Shown piece after piece: positions 1 to 7,378 of a stretch of 64,000 bases of DNA; position 1 is the stretch's first letter; every line of letters begins with the position of its first letter. The notes beneath the pieces were generated by a model. That model saw only the letters and a list, made by a program, of their open reading frames with translations. It ran no database searches and was not told where the DNA came from. Origin of the DNA: an uncultured Spirochaetales bacterium (lineage in GTDB: Bacteria; UBP6; UBA1177); NCBI GenBank assembly GCA_902774115.1, contig CACYHH010000001.1:474297-538296 (forward strand), written 5' to 3'. The position numbers and the translations under genes were made by a program.

Positions 1-626
1 AAAGCCTTTTTTCACTGTTTTTTGCCGAAGCAGGATACAAAAAAGAGGCTTTCGGAAGCCTGAAAAAGACCGCTCCGTGCTTCTTCAACGATCCTGAAAA
101 AGAGAACGGTCGTTTTGTCTACAGAACGACAAGTTATGCCGATATTCCGGCCGAATTTGCCGAGCAGACTGAAGAGGAAGTCGAAAAAGAGGAAAAACTT
201 GTAATTGACTTGGGCGGGATCCCCGAAAAGCCGGAAGGCAGGATCCTGTGGGTTCCCAAAAGAACGACCGCACGCGGAATGTGGACCGATTTCAAAAATC
301 TGACATATTACGCCGAAAAGGAAAATGTTGTCATAGACGTCCATCTGAAAAATGAAAAAGCGAAAAAAAGATTCGACAGCGTATTTTTCATTAAGGGACG
401 GAAAATGGACCTCGACCGATACTTGAATCCAATTGTCTGCGAAAATCTCTCTGATGCGATTCTTGGAAGCCGCTCTCCGGAATACAAAAAAATAATTTTT
501 TCTTTCGGACTGACTCCCGAATTTTTCAAGATGAAATCTTTGCTCGTGCAAACCGGAAAGGAAAAAGCTCAGGACGGTTCGCAAAAACTTACCACAATGA
601 AGCGAATAGGTAACTACCTGAAATGA
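1..626 (+). CDS. hypothetical protein, 5' end outside window
   Basis: The reading frame is open from base 3 to the TGA at 624-626, so this is the C-terminal 207 residues of a longer protein. I do not recognise the family. A Glu/Lys-rich stretch around residues 58-68 separates an N-terminal part from a mixed alpha/beta-looking C-terminal part that ends in a basic tail. No signal peptide or membrane segment is visible in the part present. It lies 55 bases upstream of holB on the same strand, with a promoter-like sequence between them, so it is probably a separate unit. An internal ATG at 210 could be taken for a start, but the frame has no stop upstream of it and codon use looks continuous. Gene reality is fairly sure; function is unknown. 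Confidence 0.6.
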   Translation, partial: SLFSLFFAEAGYKKEAFGSLKKTAPCFFNDPEKENGRFVYRTTSYADIPAEFAEQTEEEVEKEEKLVIDLGGIPEKPEGRILWVPKRTTARGMWTDFKNLTYYAEKENVVIDVHLKNEKAKKRFDSVFFIKGRKMDLDRYLNPIVCENLSDAILGSRSPEYKKIIFSFGLTPEFFKMKSLLVQTGKEKAQDGSQKLTTMKRIGNYLK

Positions 627-640
627 CTTTTCTTTTTATA

Positions 641-667
641 TTGACAACTTCGCATAACATATATTAT
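641..667 (+). promoter_or_regulatory. sigma-70-like promoter for holB cluster
   Basis: TTGACA at 641-646 is followed after 15 bases by TATTAT at 662-667. The -35 is a perfect match and the -10 has five of six matches, but the spacer is shorter than the usual 17. The predicted start near 674 leaves a very short leader before the holB start. Confidence 0.5.
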
Positions 668-681
668 GTAAACTAAAAAGG

Positions 682-1557
682 GTGAAAAAAACGGTGGCTT
701 CGTCGCAGATTTCGGCAATATCTGAAAAACTGATTTCATGTTTGGAAAGCGACTCTCTGCCGCAAACAATCCTTTTTCATTCGCCTGCTCTTTCAAATAT
801 AGATACTTTAGTATTTTCGTTTGCGAAGAAACTTATAAAACCGCGCCGGAATATTGATGACGAAAAGTTTGTTTCGCTTTGTTCCACCGGACAGTTTCCC
901 GACTTTATAAACGTTGTCAAGGGCTCCTCCGGATCGATTAAAATCGAAGATGTCCACACGGTTGAAGACGCGCTTCAGTACGCGCCCTTTGAATCCGAAA
1001 ACCGGATCGTCTATTTCCGTGACGCCGCCGCGATGACGATTCAATCCCAGAACGCTCTCCTCAAAAAAATTGAGGAACCGCCGCAGCGCACATTCTTCTT
1101 TTTGGCCGTAAACAAGCGAAATTCGATTCTCACGACTGTTCTATCGCGTTCAGTCCCGATTTTCGTTCCTAACGCAAATACGGAAGCCGGTTTTTCGGAG
1201 ATATTCGAATATTTCCCTTTTCTGACAGATCTGGCATCCGAACTCGGAGATGAGATTTTTTCAGCTGAAAAGAACAGGCTTTCCTATTTCTGTTCAGACC
1301 TCGATTTCAATTCGATAACCAACATAAATAAAATATATGCCGAGATAACAGACAACGATCTTCTTGCAAAAGATCTTTTGGGAACGGTTTCGACTGAAAA
1401 AGCCGATTATCTCAAAAAAATGCTCGTACGGATGAGACTTGCGATAGTTGCTTTCTGCGTCAGGGAGAAAAACCCAGGAATCGCTCAGAAAATAACGGTT
1501 TTTTTGTCGAACCAGCAGTATTTTTCACCGGATGCTTCCATATTTTTTACAATATAA
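682..1557 (+). CDS. holB: DNA polymerase III delta' subunit (clamp loader)
   Basis: This 291-residue protein looks like the delta' subunit of the clamp loader, which loads the sliding clamp on primed DNA. The best evidence is the AAA+ sensor-1 region at about residues 114-137, with SQNALLKKIEEPP followed by a hydrophobic strand. The Walker A loop is degenerate (FHSPALSNIDT in place of GxxGxGKT), which is common for delta'. The Cys4 zinc module found in many delta' subunits is not visible. The frame opens at GTG 682, but GTG 694 is an equally good start because AAGGGTG lies 9 bases upstream of it. It is followed 14 bases later by a PSP1/YaaT-type gene; yaaT lies near holB in Firmicutes as well, which supports the call. 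Confidence 0.82.
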   Translation: MKKTVASSQISAISEKLISCLESDSLPQTILFHSPALSNIDTLVFSFAKKLIKPRRNIDDEKFVSLCSTGQFPDFINVVKGSSGSIKIEDVHTVEDALQYAPFESENRIVYFRDAAAMTIQSQNALLKKIEEPPQRTFFFLAVNKRNSILTTVLSRSVPIFVPNANTEAGFSEIFEYFPFLTDLASELGDEIFSAEKNRLSYFCSDLDFNSITNINKIYAEITDNDLLAKDLLGTVSTEKADYLKKMLVRMRLAIVAFCVREKNPGIAQKITVFLSNQQYFSPDASIFFTI

Positions 1558-1571
1558 TCGGAGGATAACTT

Positions 1572-2960
1572 ATGGATAACAATAGAAAATTCACAAAACT
1601 CGACCGGAATATGGACGTTTCGGAGGAAGAGTTCCGGACTTTACAGGAACTCGAAAGAAACGACGACGGTTTCAAGGACGAGGAAAATTCAAAGTATAAA
1701 AAAGCAGGAAGTCCTATCGCACCGCTCGGCGGAGGAGATGCGCTTTACTTCGATTATACTGACGAATATCCCGCTTTCGAAGACGTTATCGCGATCCAGT
1801 TCCAGCCTGCCGGCAAAGTTTACTGGTATTTCTATCCCGAACAGAAAAATCCGGGAAACGAACTCAAACAGGGAGATATCATTGTCGCATACAGCGAGCG
1901 CGGCATGGAGCTTGCGAAGGTTCTGAACAAAAGTATGGACGATTACAAGCGCCAGAACAAGATAAATTTCATCAAAAACGGCTTTGTCAGAAAGGCTGAT
2001 GCTGCCGATTTCGAACGTGAAAAGCAGCTTGAGATCAAGGCTCAGTCGGCAAAAGAGGTCATTCTCCGCGTCAACAAAGAGCTCGGGATCAAGATGAAAA
2101 TCATCAAAGTCAAATATACTCTCGACGACACGAAGGCGATTTTCTACTTCTCGGCAAACGGCAGAGTCGACTTCAGGGAACTCATCAAACGCCTTGCCTA
2201 CGAACTCAAACGCCGTATAGAGATGCGTCAGATCGGCGTCCGAGACACTACAAAAATCATGGGAGGATTAGGTCCGTGCGGAAGAACGCTCTGCTGCCGC
2301 AAGCATATGCATAACTTTCTTCCGGTTTCGATAAAAATGGCGAAAGACCAGAATTTCAGCCTCAATCCGAATAAAATTTCGGGTATCTGCGGCCGCCTTT
2401 TCTGCTGTTTAGGATACGAAAACGCAACTTATGAAGAGCTCAGAAAGGATTATCCGCAGGAGGAAACGGCTATTTTCGACAGAACTTCAAACCGCAAGGG
2501 TTTTGTCAAGAAAGTGAACGCTATCGGCAAAAATATTACGGTTTTCTTCCCTGAAAATCCTGAGAAAAAGGAAAAAGCCGAGGAAAAAATATTCCCGAAA
2601 TCGGCTCTCGAATTTAATGAACGCTGGTTCATAAATCTGCCTCAGAACGAAACAAATGATCATGATCTGGACAACATTACGCCGATAGTCGCAAAAGAAA
2701 AAGATCTTCTTCTTCCTAATAAAGATAAGGAAAGAAGGTCGTTTCAGAACGAAAACGGTCAGGCGGAAGAAGAAAACCGGGATGAAAAAGCTGCTTCCGA
2801 GACCAGAAACGATACAGAAAGACCATGCGGACAGTTTAAAAAATTCAATCCGAAAGATCCAAACAAAAGAAATCCGAACTGGCACGGGAACAGGAAAAAT
2901 TTCAAAAAATTCTCTCCCAGAAAAGAGAATAAGGAAAATCAGGATACAAAAAAGGAATAG
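1572..2960 (+). CDS. PSP1 domain protein (YaaT/RicT-like)
   Basis: This 462-residue protein carries a PSP1 domain at about residues 70-330. Its hallmark is the pair of cysteine motifs GPCGRTLCC and GICGRLFCC at about residues 235-280. In Bacillus the orthologue YaaT (RicT) forms a complex with YlbF and YmcA that carries Fe-S clusters and influences RNA processing; whether that holds here is not shown. The last roughly 130 residues are a charged, Lys/Asn/Glu-rich low-complexity tail that many family members lack. The ATG at 1572 has GGAGGATAACTT just upstream. The gene lies between holB and tatD, an arrangement also known from Firmicutes (holB-yaaT-tatD neighbourhood). Confidence 0.85.
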   Translation: MDNNRKFTKLDRNMDVSEEEFRTLQELERNDDGFKDEENSKYKKAGSPIAPLGGGDALYFDYTDEYPAFEDVIAIQFQPAGKVYWYFYPEQKNPGNELKQGDIIVAYSERGMELAKVLNKSMDDYKRQNKINFIKNGFVRKADAADFEREKQLEIKAQSAKEVILRVNKELGIKMKIIKVKYTLDDTKAIFYFSANGRVDFRELIKRLAYELKRRIEMRQIGVRDTTKIMGGLGPCGRTLCCRKHMHNFLPVSIKMAKDQNFSLNPNKISGICGRLFCCLGYENATYEELRKDYPQEETAIFDRTSNRKGFVKKVNAIGKNITVFFPENPEKKEKAEEKIFPKSALEFNERWFINLPQNETNDHDLDNITPIVAKEKDLLLPNKDKERRSFQNENGQAEEENRDEKAASETRNDTERPCGQFKKFNPKDPNKRNPNWHGNRKNFKKFSPRKENKENQDTKKE

Positions 2961-2968
2961 TAAACAAG

Positions 2969-3751
2969 ATGTTTATTGACACTCATGCACATATTTTTAT
3001 GACTGTTACCGAGAGGAACATTTCTATCGAAACTATCATCGACGAACTTCACGAAAATCAGGTTGATACGGTCGTTGATATCTGCGGAAGCGAACATGAA
3101 CTTGAGTATCATCAAAGTGTGAAGGAAACGTTTTTAAAGAACAACATTAATTTCTACGCTGCTGCCGGAATTCACCCTCAAGAATCCTCTAATTTTATTG
3201 ATTCAGATGTTTCATGGATTGCAAAAAATAAGGAAAATATAATTGCGGTTGGAGAAGTGGGATTAGATTTTTTCTACGACTTTTCTCCGAAAGAAATCCA
3301 GCTGAAAATGCTTCGAAAGATGATTGAGCAAACTATAGAACTTGAAAAACCCATTTTAATTCACGGAAGATGCGGTGAAGCTCTGATTTTTGACATGCTC
3401 AACGAATACGGTTTTGATGATAAAAAGGTCCTTTTTCACTGTTATACAGGGGATCTTGAGACGGCTCAAAAAATACTGAAAAAAGGGTGGAACATCTCGT
3501 TTTCGGGAATTCTGACTTTTAAGAAATCCGCAGATGTCCTTGGAATATTCAATCACACAAGTATAAACAATATGTTTTTTGAAACTGACTCGCCTTTCCT
3601 CGCACCGGTTCCTTTTCGCGGAAAACCGAACACTCCGGGAAAAGTCAGATACGTTTACGACTTTGCTGCCAGTCTTTTAAATATGAAACAAGCTGACTTG
3701 GTCAAACAAGTGAGGGAAAATTTCAACAAATTTTTTAATTTAAACATTTAA
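2969..3751 (+). CDS. tatD: TatD family metal-dependent hydrolase/DNase
   Basis: This 260-residue TIM-barrel hydrolase shows the TatD signature set: DTHAH at residues 4-8, GIHPQE near residue 67, EVGLDFFYD near residue 94, LIHGR near residue 129, FHCYTG near residue 155 and ETDSPFLAPVPFRGKPN near residue 204. These His, Glu and Asp residues ligate the two metal ions. TatD enzymes are cytoplasmic 3'-5' exonucleases or deoxyribonucleases linked to DNA repair. The start lies 8 bases after the PSP1 gene stop, and the TAA overlaps the next ATG by one base (TAATG), so the genes are translationally coupled. Confidence 0.92.
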   Translation: MFIDTHAHIFMTVTERNISIETIIDELHENQVDTVVDICGSEHELEYHQSVKETFLKNNINFYAAAGIHPQESSNFIDSDVSWIAKNKENIIAVGEVGLDFFYDFSPKEIQLKMLRKMIEQTIELEKPILIHGRCGEALIFDMLNEYGFDDKKVLFHCYTGDLETAQKILKKGWNISFSGILTFKKSADVLGIFNHTSINNMFFETDSPFLAPVPFRGKPNTPGKVRYVYDFAASLLNMKQADLVKQVRENFNKFFNLNI

Positions 3752-4764
3752 TGCAGAAAATAGCAGCATTCACAACGACGATTCCGGTTGAGGTCGTTCT
3801 TGCCTCAGGATACAGACCGTTAGATTTAAACAACATTTTTGTTTCAGCCGGAAATCCTTCGGCATTTGTTGAAAAAGCGGAGTTTTCAGGTTTTGCCGGA
3901 AGTTCGTGTGCATGGATAAAAGGTTTGTATTCAGTCCTCACCTCGCCCGATTTAAACAAAGATTTCGGTGTTTTTATAGCCGTCACGGAAGGTGACTGCT
4001 CGAACGCGAAAGTTTTAGAGCAGATAGTTGCCATGGAAACAGGCATCAGAACTTTCATATTCAATTTTCCATATTTGCGCGAAATCGATAAAATGCGTAA
4101 TGAAATCGGAAGGTTCGCTGATTTTATGGGAACTGATTACAAAAGCAGTGTCGCTGTTTGGGAAAATCTTAAAAACCTGCGCAGAAAACTGAAAATAATT
4201 GACGAAACTTCATATCTTTATCCCGGCAGCGTGACCGGCGAAGAAAACCACATTTTCCTTGTTTCATCGTCGGATTTCTGCGGAGATCCGGTCGCATACG
4301 AACACAAAGTTGATGATTTTATTAAAGAACTGGAACATAGAAAGCGCTTTGCCGACAAATCGCGCAAAAAAATCGCCTATCTCGGAGTTCCGCCGATAGT
4401 TCCGATCCACTCATTTTTGGAATCAAGGAACGCCACCGTAATTTTTAACGAGATCCAGCGTGAATTCGCAATGCTCGGCGAATACAATTCCATCGAAGAA
4501 CAGTATATAAACTATACCTACCCCTACTCCGCCGCATTCCGCTTCGAAAAAGCGATAGCGGAGATCGAAAAACGCAGACCGGACGGCATTATTCACTATG
4601 TACAGTCGTTCTGCCACCGCCAGCTCGAAGACATAATTCTCCGCAGACTTCTGGAAAACAAAGGTCTGAACATTCCGCTTCTCACGCTTGAATTTGACAA
4701 ACCCTCAGACAAAATTGACGCACGTGTCGCAACGAGAATAGAAGCGTTCTTGGAAACTGTCTGA
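3751..4764 (+). CDS. 2-hydroxyacyl-CoA dehydratase subunit family (HgdB-like)
   Basis: The 337-residue protein resembles the 2-hydroxyacyl-CoA dehydratase D component family (HgdB, FldC, BcrC/BadD). Features are an N-terminal CAWIKGLY motif near residue 54 after a GNPSAF segment, a central nucleotide-fold region (AYLGVPPIVPIHSFLE, about residues 209-224), and a late HYVQSFCHRQLED segment near residue 282 followed by LTLEFDKP. In characterised relatives such a subunit binds a [4Fe-4S] cluster and works with a partner subunit and an ATP-driven activator. Neither partner is seen in this window, so the reaction cannot be assigned. The start overlaps the tatD stop. Substrate is unknown; family assignment is fairly good. 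Confidence 0.78.
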   Translation: MQKIAAFTTTIPVEVVLASGYRPLDLNNIFVSAGNPSAFVEKAEFSGFAGSSCAWIKGLYSVLTSPDLNKDFGVFIAVTEGDCSNAKVLEQIVAMETGIRTFIFNFPYLREIDKMRNEIGRFADFMGTDYKSSVAVWENLKNLRRKLKIIDETSYLYPGSVTGEENHIFLVSSSDFCGDPVAYEHKVDDFIKELEHRKRFADKSRKKIAYLGVPPIVPIHSFLESRNATVIFNEIQREFAMLGEYNSIEEQYINYTYPYSAAFRFEKAIAEIEKRRPDGIIHYVQSFCHRQLEDIILRRLLENKGLNIPLLTLEFDKPSDKIDARVATRIEAFLETV

Positions 4765-4776
4765 AATGAATTTTTA

Positions 4777-5571
4777 TTAGATATTTTTGCCCAGATTTTT
4801 CTTTGCTTTGAGCCACAATTCTTCAAGTTCTTCCAGCGGTTTGCCGCCTTCGACAAAGGTCGGATCGAGATTTTCCATCTCGTCGAAGCGCGCTTTGAAC
4901 TTTCCGGCGCATCTTTTCAGAGCTTTTTCGCTGTCGAGCCCGAGTTTTCTTCCGTAGTTTACAAGTGCAAACATAAGATCTCCGAACTCTTCTTCGATGT
5001 GGTCGCTATCTCCCATGCGTACAGCTTCCGCAAGTTCTGCATTCTCTTCCTCGACTTTTTTCCAGGTATCTTCGGCATTTTTCCAGTCAAATCCGACACT
5101 TGCGGCACGCGATGCATATCTTTGCGAAATCAGGACCGACGGCATTGACTTCGGAATTCCGTCAAGCAGATGTTTGCGGCTTTCTTTGTTTTTCTTGATA
5201 AGATTCCAGTTTTTGAGCACTTCAGCGCTGTCGGCCACCTTTTCGTCTCCGAAAACATGCGGATGTCTCGTTATGAGCTTTGCCGTAATAGCTTCCGCAA
5301 CATCTTCAAAGTCGAAAAGTCCTTCTTCGCTTGCAATCTGCGAAACAAAAACAACCTGCAGGAGCAGATCTCCGAGCTCTTTTTTGAGTTCAGCAAGAGT
5401 TTCAGGCTTGTCCTTTTCGAATTCGTCAAGAGCTTCGACCGTCTCGAAAGCCTCTTCGATAATGTACGGACGCAGACTTTTGATTGTCTGTTCTTTATCC
5501 CACGGACATCCGTTCTCACCGCGGAGAGTCCGCATGACTTCAAGAAGTTTCTCTATTTTTTCAGTTTTCAT
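4777..5571 (-). CDS. mazG: nucleoside triphosphate pyrophosphohydrolase MazG
   Basis: A 264-residue MazG protein hydrolyses (d)NTPs to monophosphates and pyrophosphate, cleaning the nucleotide pool. Both tandem domains are visible. The first begins GCPWDKEQT, then EEAFE and ELGDLLLQVVF at about residues 18-75. The second has EEENAELAEA and EEFGDLMFALVNYGRKLG at about residues 160-205. The chosen ATG at 5571 has GGAGAAG six bases upstream and overlaps the end of rppH by 11 bases. The frame extends 12 codons further up, but that would run deeper into rppH. It is the distal gene of a minus-strand run with rppH and queD. Confidence 0.92.
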   Translation of the reverse strand: MKTEKIEKLLEVMRTLRGENGCPWDKEQTIKSLRPYIIEEAFETVEALDEFEKDKPETLAELKKELGDLLLQVVFVSQIASEEGLFDFEDVAEAITAKLITRHPHVFGDEKVADSAEVLKNWNLIKKNKESRKHLLDGIPKSMPSVLISQRYASRAASVGFDWKNAEDTWKKVEEENAELAEAVRMGDSDHIEEEFGDLMFALVNYGRKLGLDSEKALKRCAGKFKARFDEMENLDPTFVEGGKPLEELEELWLKAKKNLGKNI

Positions 5572-6016
5572 AATCTTCTCCGAAAAGCTCTTTGAATGCC
5601 TTGACATAACACTCTTTTTTGAACGGAACTATCCGTTCCACCATTTCTTTTTTCGTAATCCACTCGAAAGCGACGAATTCTTCGGTTTCTCGGGCGAGCT
5701 TCCAACCCGAATCGGCTATTTTCAAATGGAAATAGATCTGTTCCTGACCATCATATTTTCCTTTGTTCGATTTCCAGCTCACAGTGTGAGGGAAAAGGTA
5801 CGAGACTTTTGAAGAATGTCCGATGATTTTAAGGAATTCGCTGCTGATCCCCGTCTCTTCCATGATTTCGCGAAGGACTGCCTCTTCCGCGCTTTCACCT
5901 TCGTCGATCCCGCCCTGCGGAACCTGCCATGCACCTCTGATGTTGCGCCGTTCGCATGCCAGAATCAATCCCTGACTGTTCTCGATTACTGCCGCCGCAT
6001 TCTGCCTCAAATTCAC
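5561..6016 (-). CDS. rppH: RNA pyrophosphohydrolase, Nudix family
   Basis: This 151-residue protein carries a complete Nudix box at about residues 34-56, GGIDEGESAEEAVLREIMEE, with the RppH-typical lead-in GAWQVPQGG. RppH removes pyrophosphate from the 5' end of transcripts and starts mRNA decay; some relatives act on diadenosine polyphosphates. Length fits RppH/NudH. It starts with GTG at 6016, with GAGG upstream inside the end of queD, one base after the queD stop. Its stop overlaps mazG, so queD, rppH and mazG look co-translated. Confidence 0.88.
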   Translation of the reverse strand: MNLRQNAAAVIENSQGLILACERRNIRGAWQVPQGGIDEGESAEEAVLREIMEETGISSEFLKIIGHSSKVSYLFPHTVSWKSNKGKYDGQEQIYFHLKIADSGWKLARETEEFVAFEWITKKEMVERIVPFKKECYVKAFKELFGEDYEN

Positions 6017-6017
6017 T

Positions 6018-6395
6018 TTACGCCTCGACTATTGCACACGATTTATCACTTTCCCAAACGCATACTTTTGAAACCCTGACTTCTTTGTCAATTGCTGAAA
6101 TTTCTTTTTCGGCAAGTCTGAAAATCAACAGAGCGATATTTTCTGCAGTCGGATTTACTGTTTCAAATTCTTCCAATGAATTCAGATCTTTATGATCAAG
6201 AAGTTCCATGATTTTCTTTAAAACGGCGTCAAGCACCTTGAAATCCATGACAAAACCCGTTTCATCAAGCTGATTTCTTGTTGCAAAAAGGCGTACTCGC
6301 CAGTTGTGACCGTGCAGATTTTCGCATTTTCCATGATAGTTTCTGAGCCTGTGTGCCGAAGAAAACTGCACTTCGCGGTAAACTTCAAGTTTCAT
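6018..6395 (-). CDS. queD: 6-carboxy-5,6,7,8-tetrahydropterin synthase QueD
   Basis: This 125-residue protein belongs to the 6-pyruvoyl-tetrahydropterin synthase family. The zinc ligands are visible: the His of SSAHRL near residue 15, and both His of NLHGHNW near residues 28-30. DHKDLN near residue 68, PTAEN near residue 83 and a final acidic WES segment complete the signature. QueD makes 6-carboxytetrahydropterin from dihydroneopterin triphosphate on the way to queuosine. No queC, queE or queF lies in the window. The ATG overlaps the stop of the cyclophilin gene by one base (TAATG). Confidence 0.9.
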   Translation of the reverse strand: MKLEVYREVQFSSAHRLRNYHGKCENLHGHNWRVRLFATRNQLDETGFVMDFKVLDAVLKKIMELLDHKDLNSLEEFETVNPTAENIALLIFRLAEKEISAIDKEVRVSKVCVWESDKSCAIVEA

Positions 6396-7075
6396 TATTT
6401 TTTCTCCTCTTTCGGCTGAGGTCTTGCAACGACGCTCATTTTCAGAATCTTTACGTTTTCGACCGGAACACCCTGATACATATTTTTCGTTGTTACCGGT
6501 TTTGCACCGATTTTATCGACAACTTCAAAACCTTCGAGAACTTTTCCGAAAGGAGCGTAACCGTTAGGCTGGTCAAAACTCGGATTCGGATCAAGGTTGT
6601 GGGTTGCTTCCAAAGTGATGTAGAACTGGCTGGCAGCACTGTCGGGATCGCGTCTTCTCGCCATTGCAAGAGTGTATTTGTCGTGGCTTATGAGCAGTTT
6701 TCTGCCGGTGACTTTGCCGTTTTCGTCCTTGACTTCGGCACTCGGCGGCATTTCGAGTTTGATCGGTGCAAGAGTCTCTTTTTCGTTCAGATTCTCGTCA
6801 AGTCCGCCCCCCTGAATTACAAAACCTTTCACAACTCTGTGAAAAATGAGACCGTTGTAAAAACCGCGGTCTACATAGCCGATGAAATTATTGACAGTGC
6901 CCGGCATTCCGTTGCCGTAAAGCCCCAAAGTGATGTTTCCTTCACTTGTTTCAAGCAGTACTTTGTGAGTGATTTCAACTGGATCAGGCTTTTTTTCAGA
7001 TTCGCCGCACGAAACGGCAAGAAAAAGAGCCGCCAGTAACAAAAAAACGGAAACGGTTTTCAAACAGTTCTTCAT
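6395..7075 (-). CDS. cyclophilin-type peptidyl-prolyl isomerase, lipoprotein
   Basis: The 226-residue protein starts with a lipoprotein signal peptide ending in LAVSC (Cys at about residue 23), so it is probably anchored at the outer face of a membrane. A cyclophilin domain follows, with FIGYVDRGFYNGLIFHRV, FVIQGG, LAMAR and SQFYI. These include the active-site Arg of FHRV and the Gln of QGG. It would catalyse proline isomerisation during folding of exported proteins. A lysine/glutamate tail closes the protein. The start has a GGAGTTTAAA ribosome site, and the stop is fused to the queD start. Confidence 0.9.
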   Translation of the reverse strand: MKNCLKTVSVFLLLAALFLAVSCGESEKKPDPVEITHKVLLETSEGNITLGLYGNGMPGTVNNFIGYVDRGFYNGLIFHRVVKGFVIQGGGLDENLNEKETLAPIKLEMPPSAEVKDENGKVTGRKLLISHDKYTLAMARRRDPDSAASQFYITLEATHNLDPNPSFDQPNGYAPFGKVLEGFEVVDKIGAKPVTTKNMYQGVPVENVKILKMSVVARPQPKEEKK

Positions 7076-7090
7076 TTTAAACTCCTGTAA

Positions 7091-7378
7091 TTACATGGAT
7101 TTAAGTATATCGAGGATCGAAGTTCTGATCGTTTGGCCGAACATTCTGTAAAGGAGCGGAATATCGATGCTGATATTGATCTCGCCGTTTTTGAAGGTCA
7201 TCAGCCCCTTTATCGTTTTTCCTTTAAATTCAACGACTTCCCTCGTTCTGTCGAGAAGCAGCTTTATATCTTCGGTCGGAACTTTTTTCGCGACCATCTT
7301 TTCAAGGTTTTCATCGATCCAGTTCCAGACATATTCTTCAGATTTTTCCGGTTTGTAGCTGATATTTACGGTTGACAT
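7091..7378 (-). CDS. small protein, polyhydroxyalkanoic-acid-system family-like
   Basis: A 95-residue cytoplasmic protein. The second half, with KGLMTFKNGEINISIDIPLL followed by a short helix to the C terminus, has the strand pattern and the IDIPLL segment of the putative PHA granule region family (PF09650). The assignment rests only on pattern memory. The start overlaps the Lon-like gene stop by one base (TAATG), so it is translationally coupled to that protease and could be an adaptor or a folding client. No PHA synthase is present in the window, so a real granule role is not supported. Confidence 0.5.
   Translation of the reverse strand: MSTVNISYKPEKSEEYVWNWIDENLEKMVAKKVPTEDIKLLLDRTREVVEFKGKTIKGLMTFKNGEINISIDIPLLYRMFGQTIRTSILDILKSM

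Noticed and set aside
682..1557. Calling the clamp loader protein an inactive pseudogene because Walker A is missing
   Set aside because: Delta' subunits often lack a working P-loop, and the frame is intact with well-kept sensor-1 residues.
4997..5812. 271-residue frame antisense to mazG and rppH
   Set aside because: Serine/phenylalanine-rich translation typical of the complement of Glu/Lys-rich genes; both genes underneath are clear.
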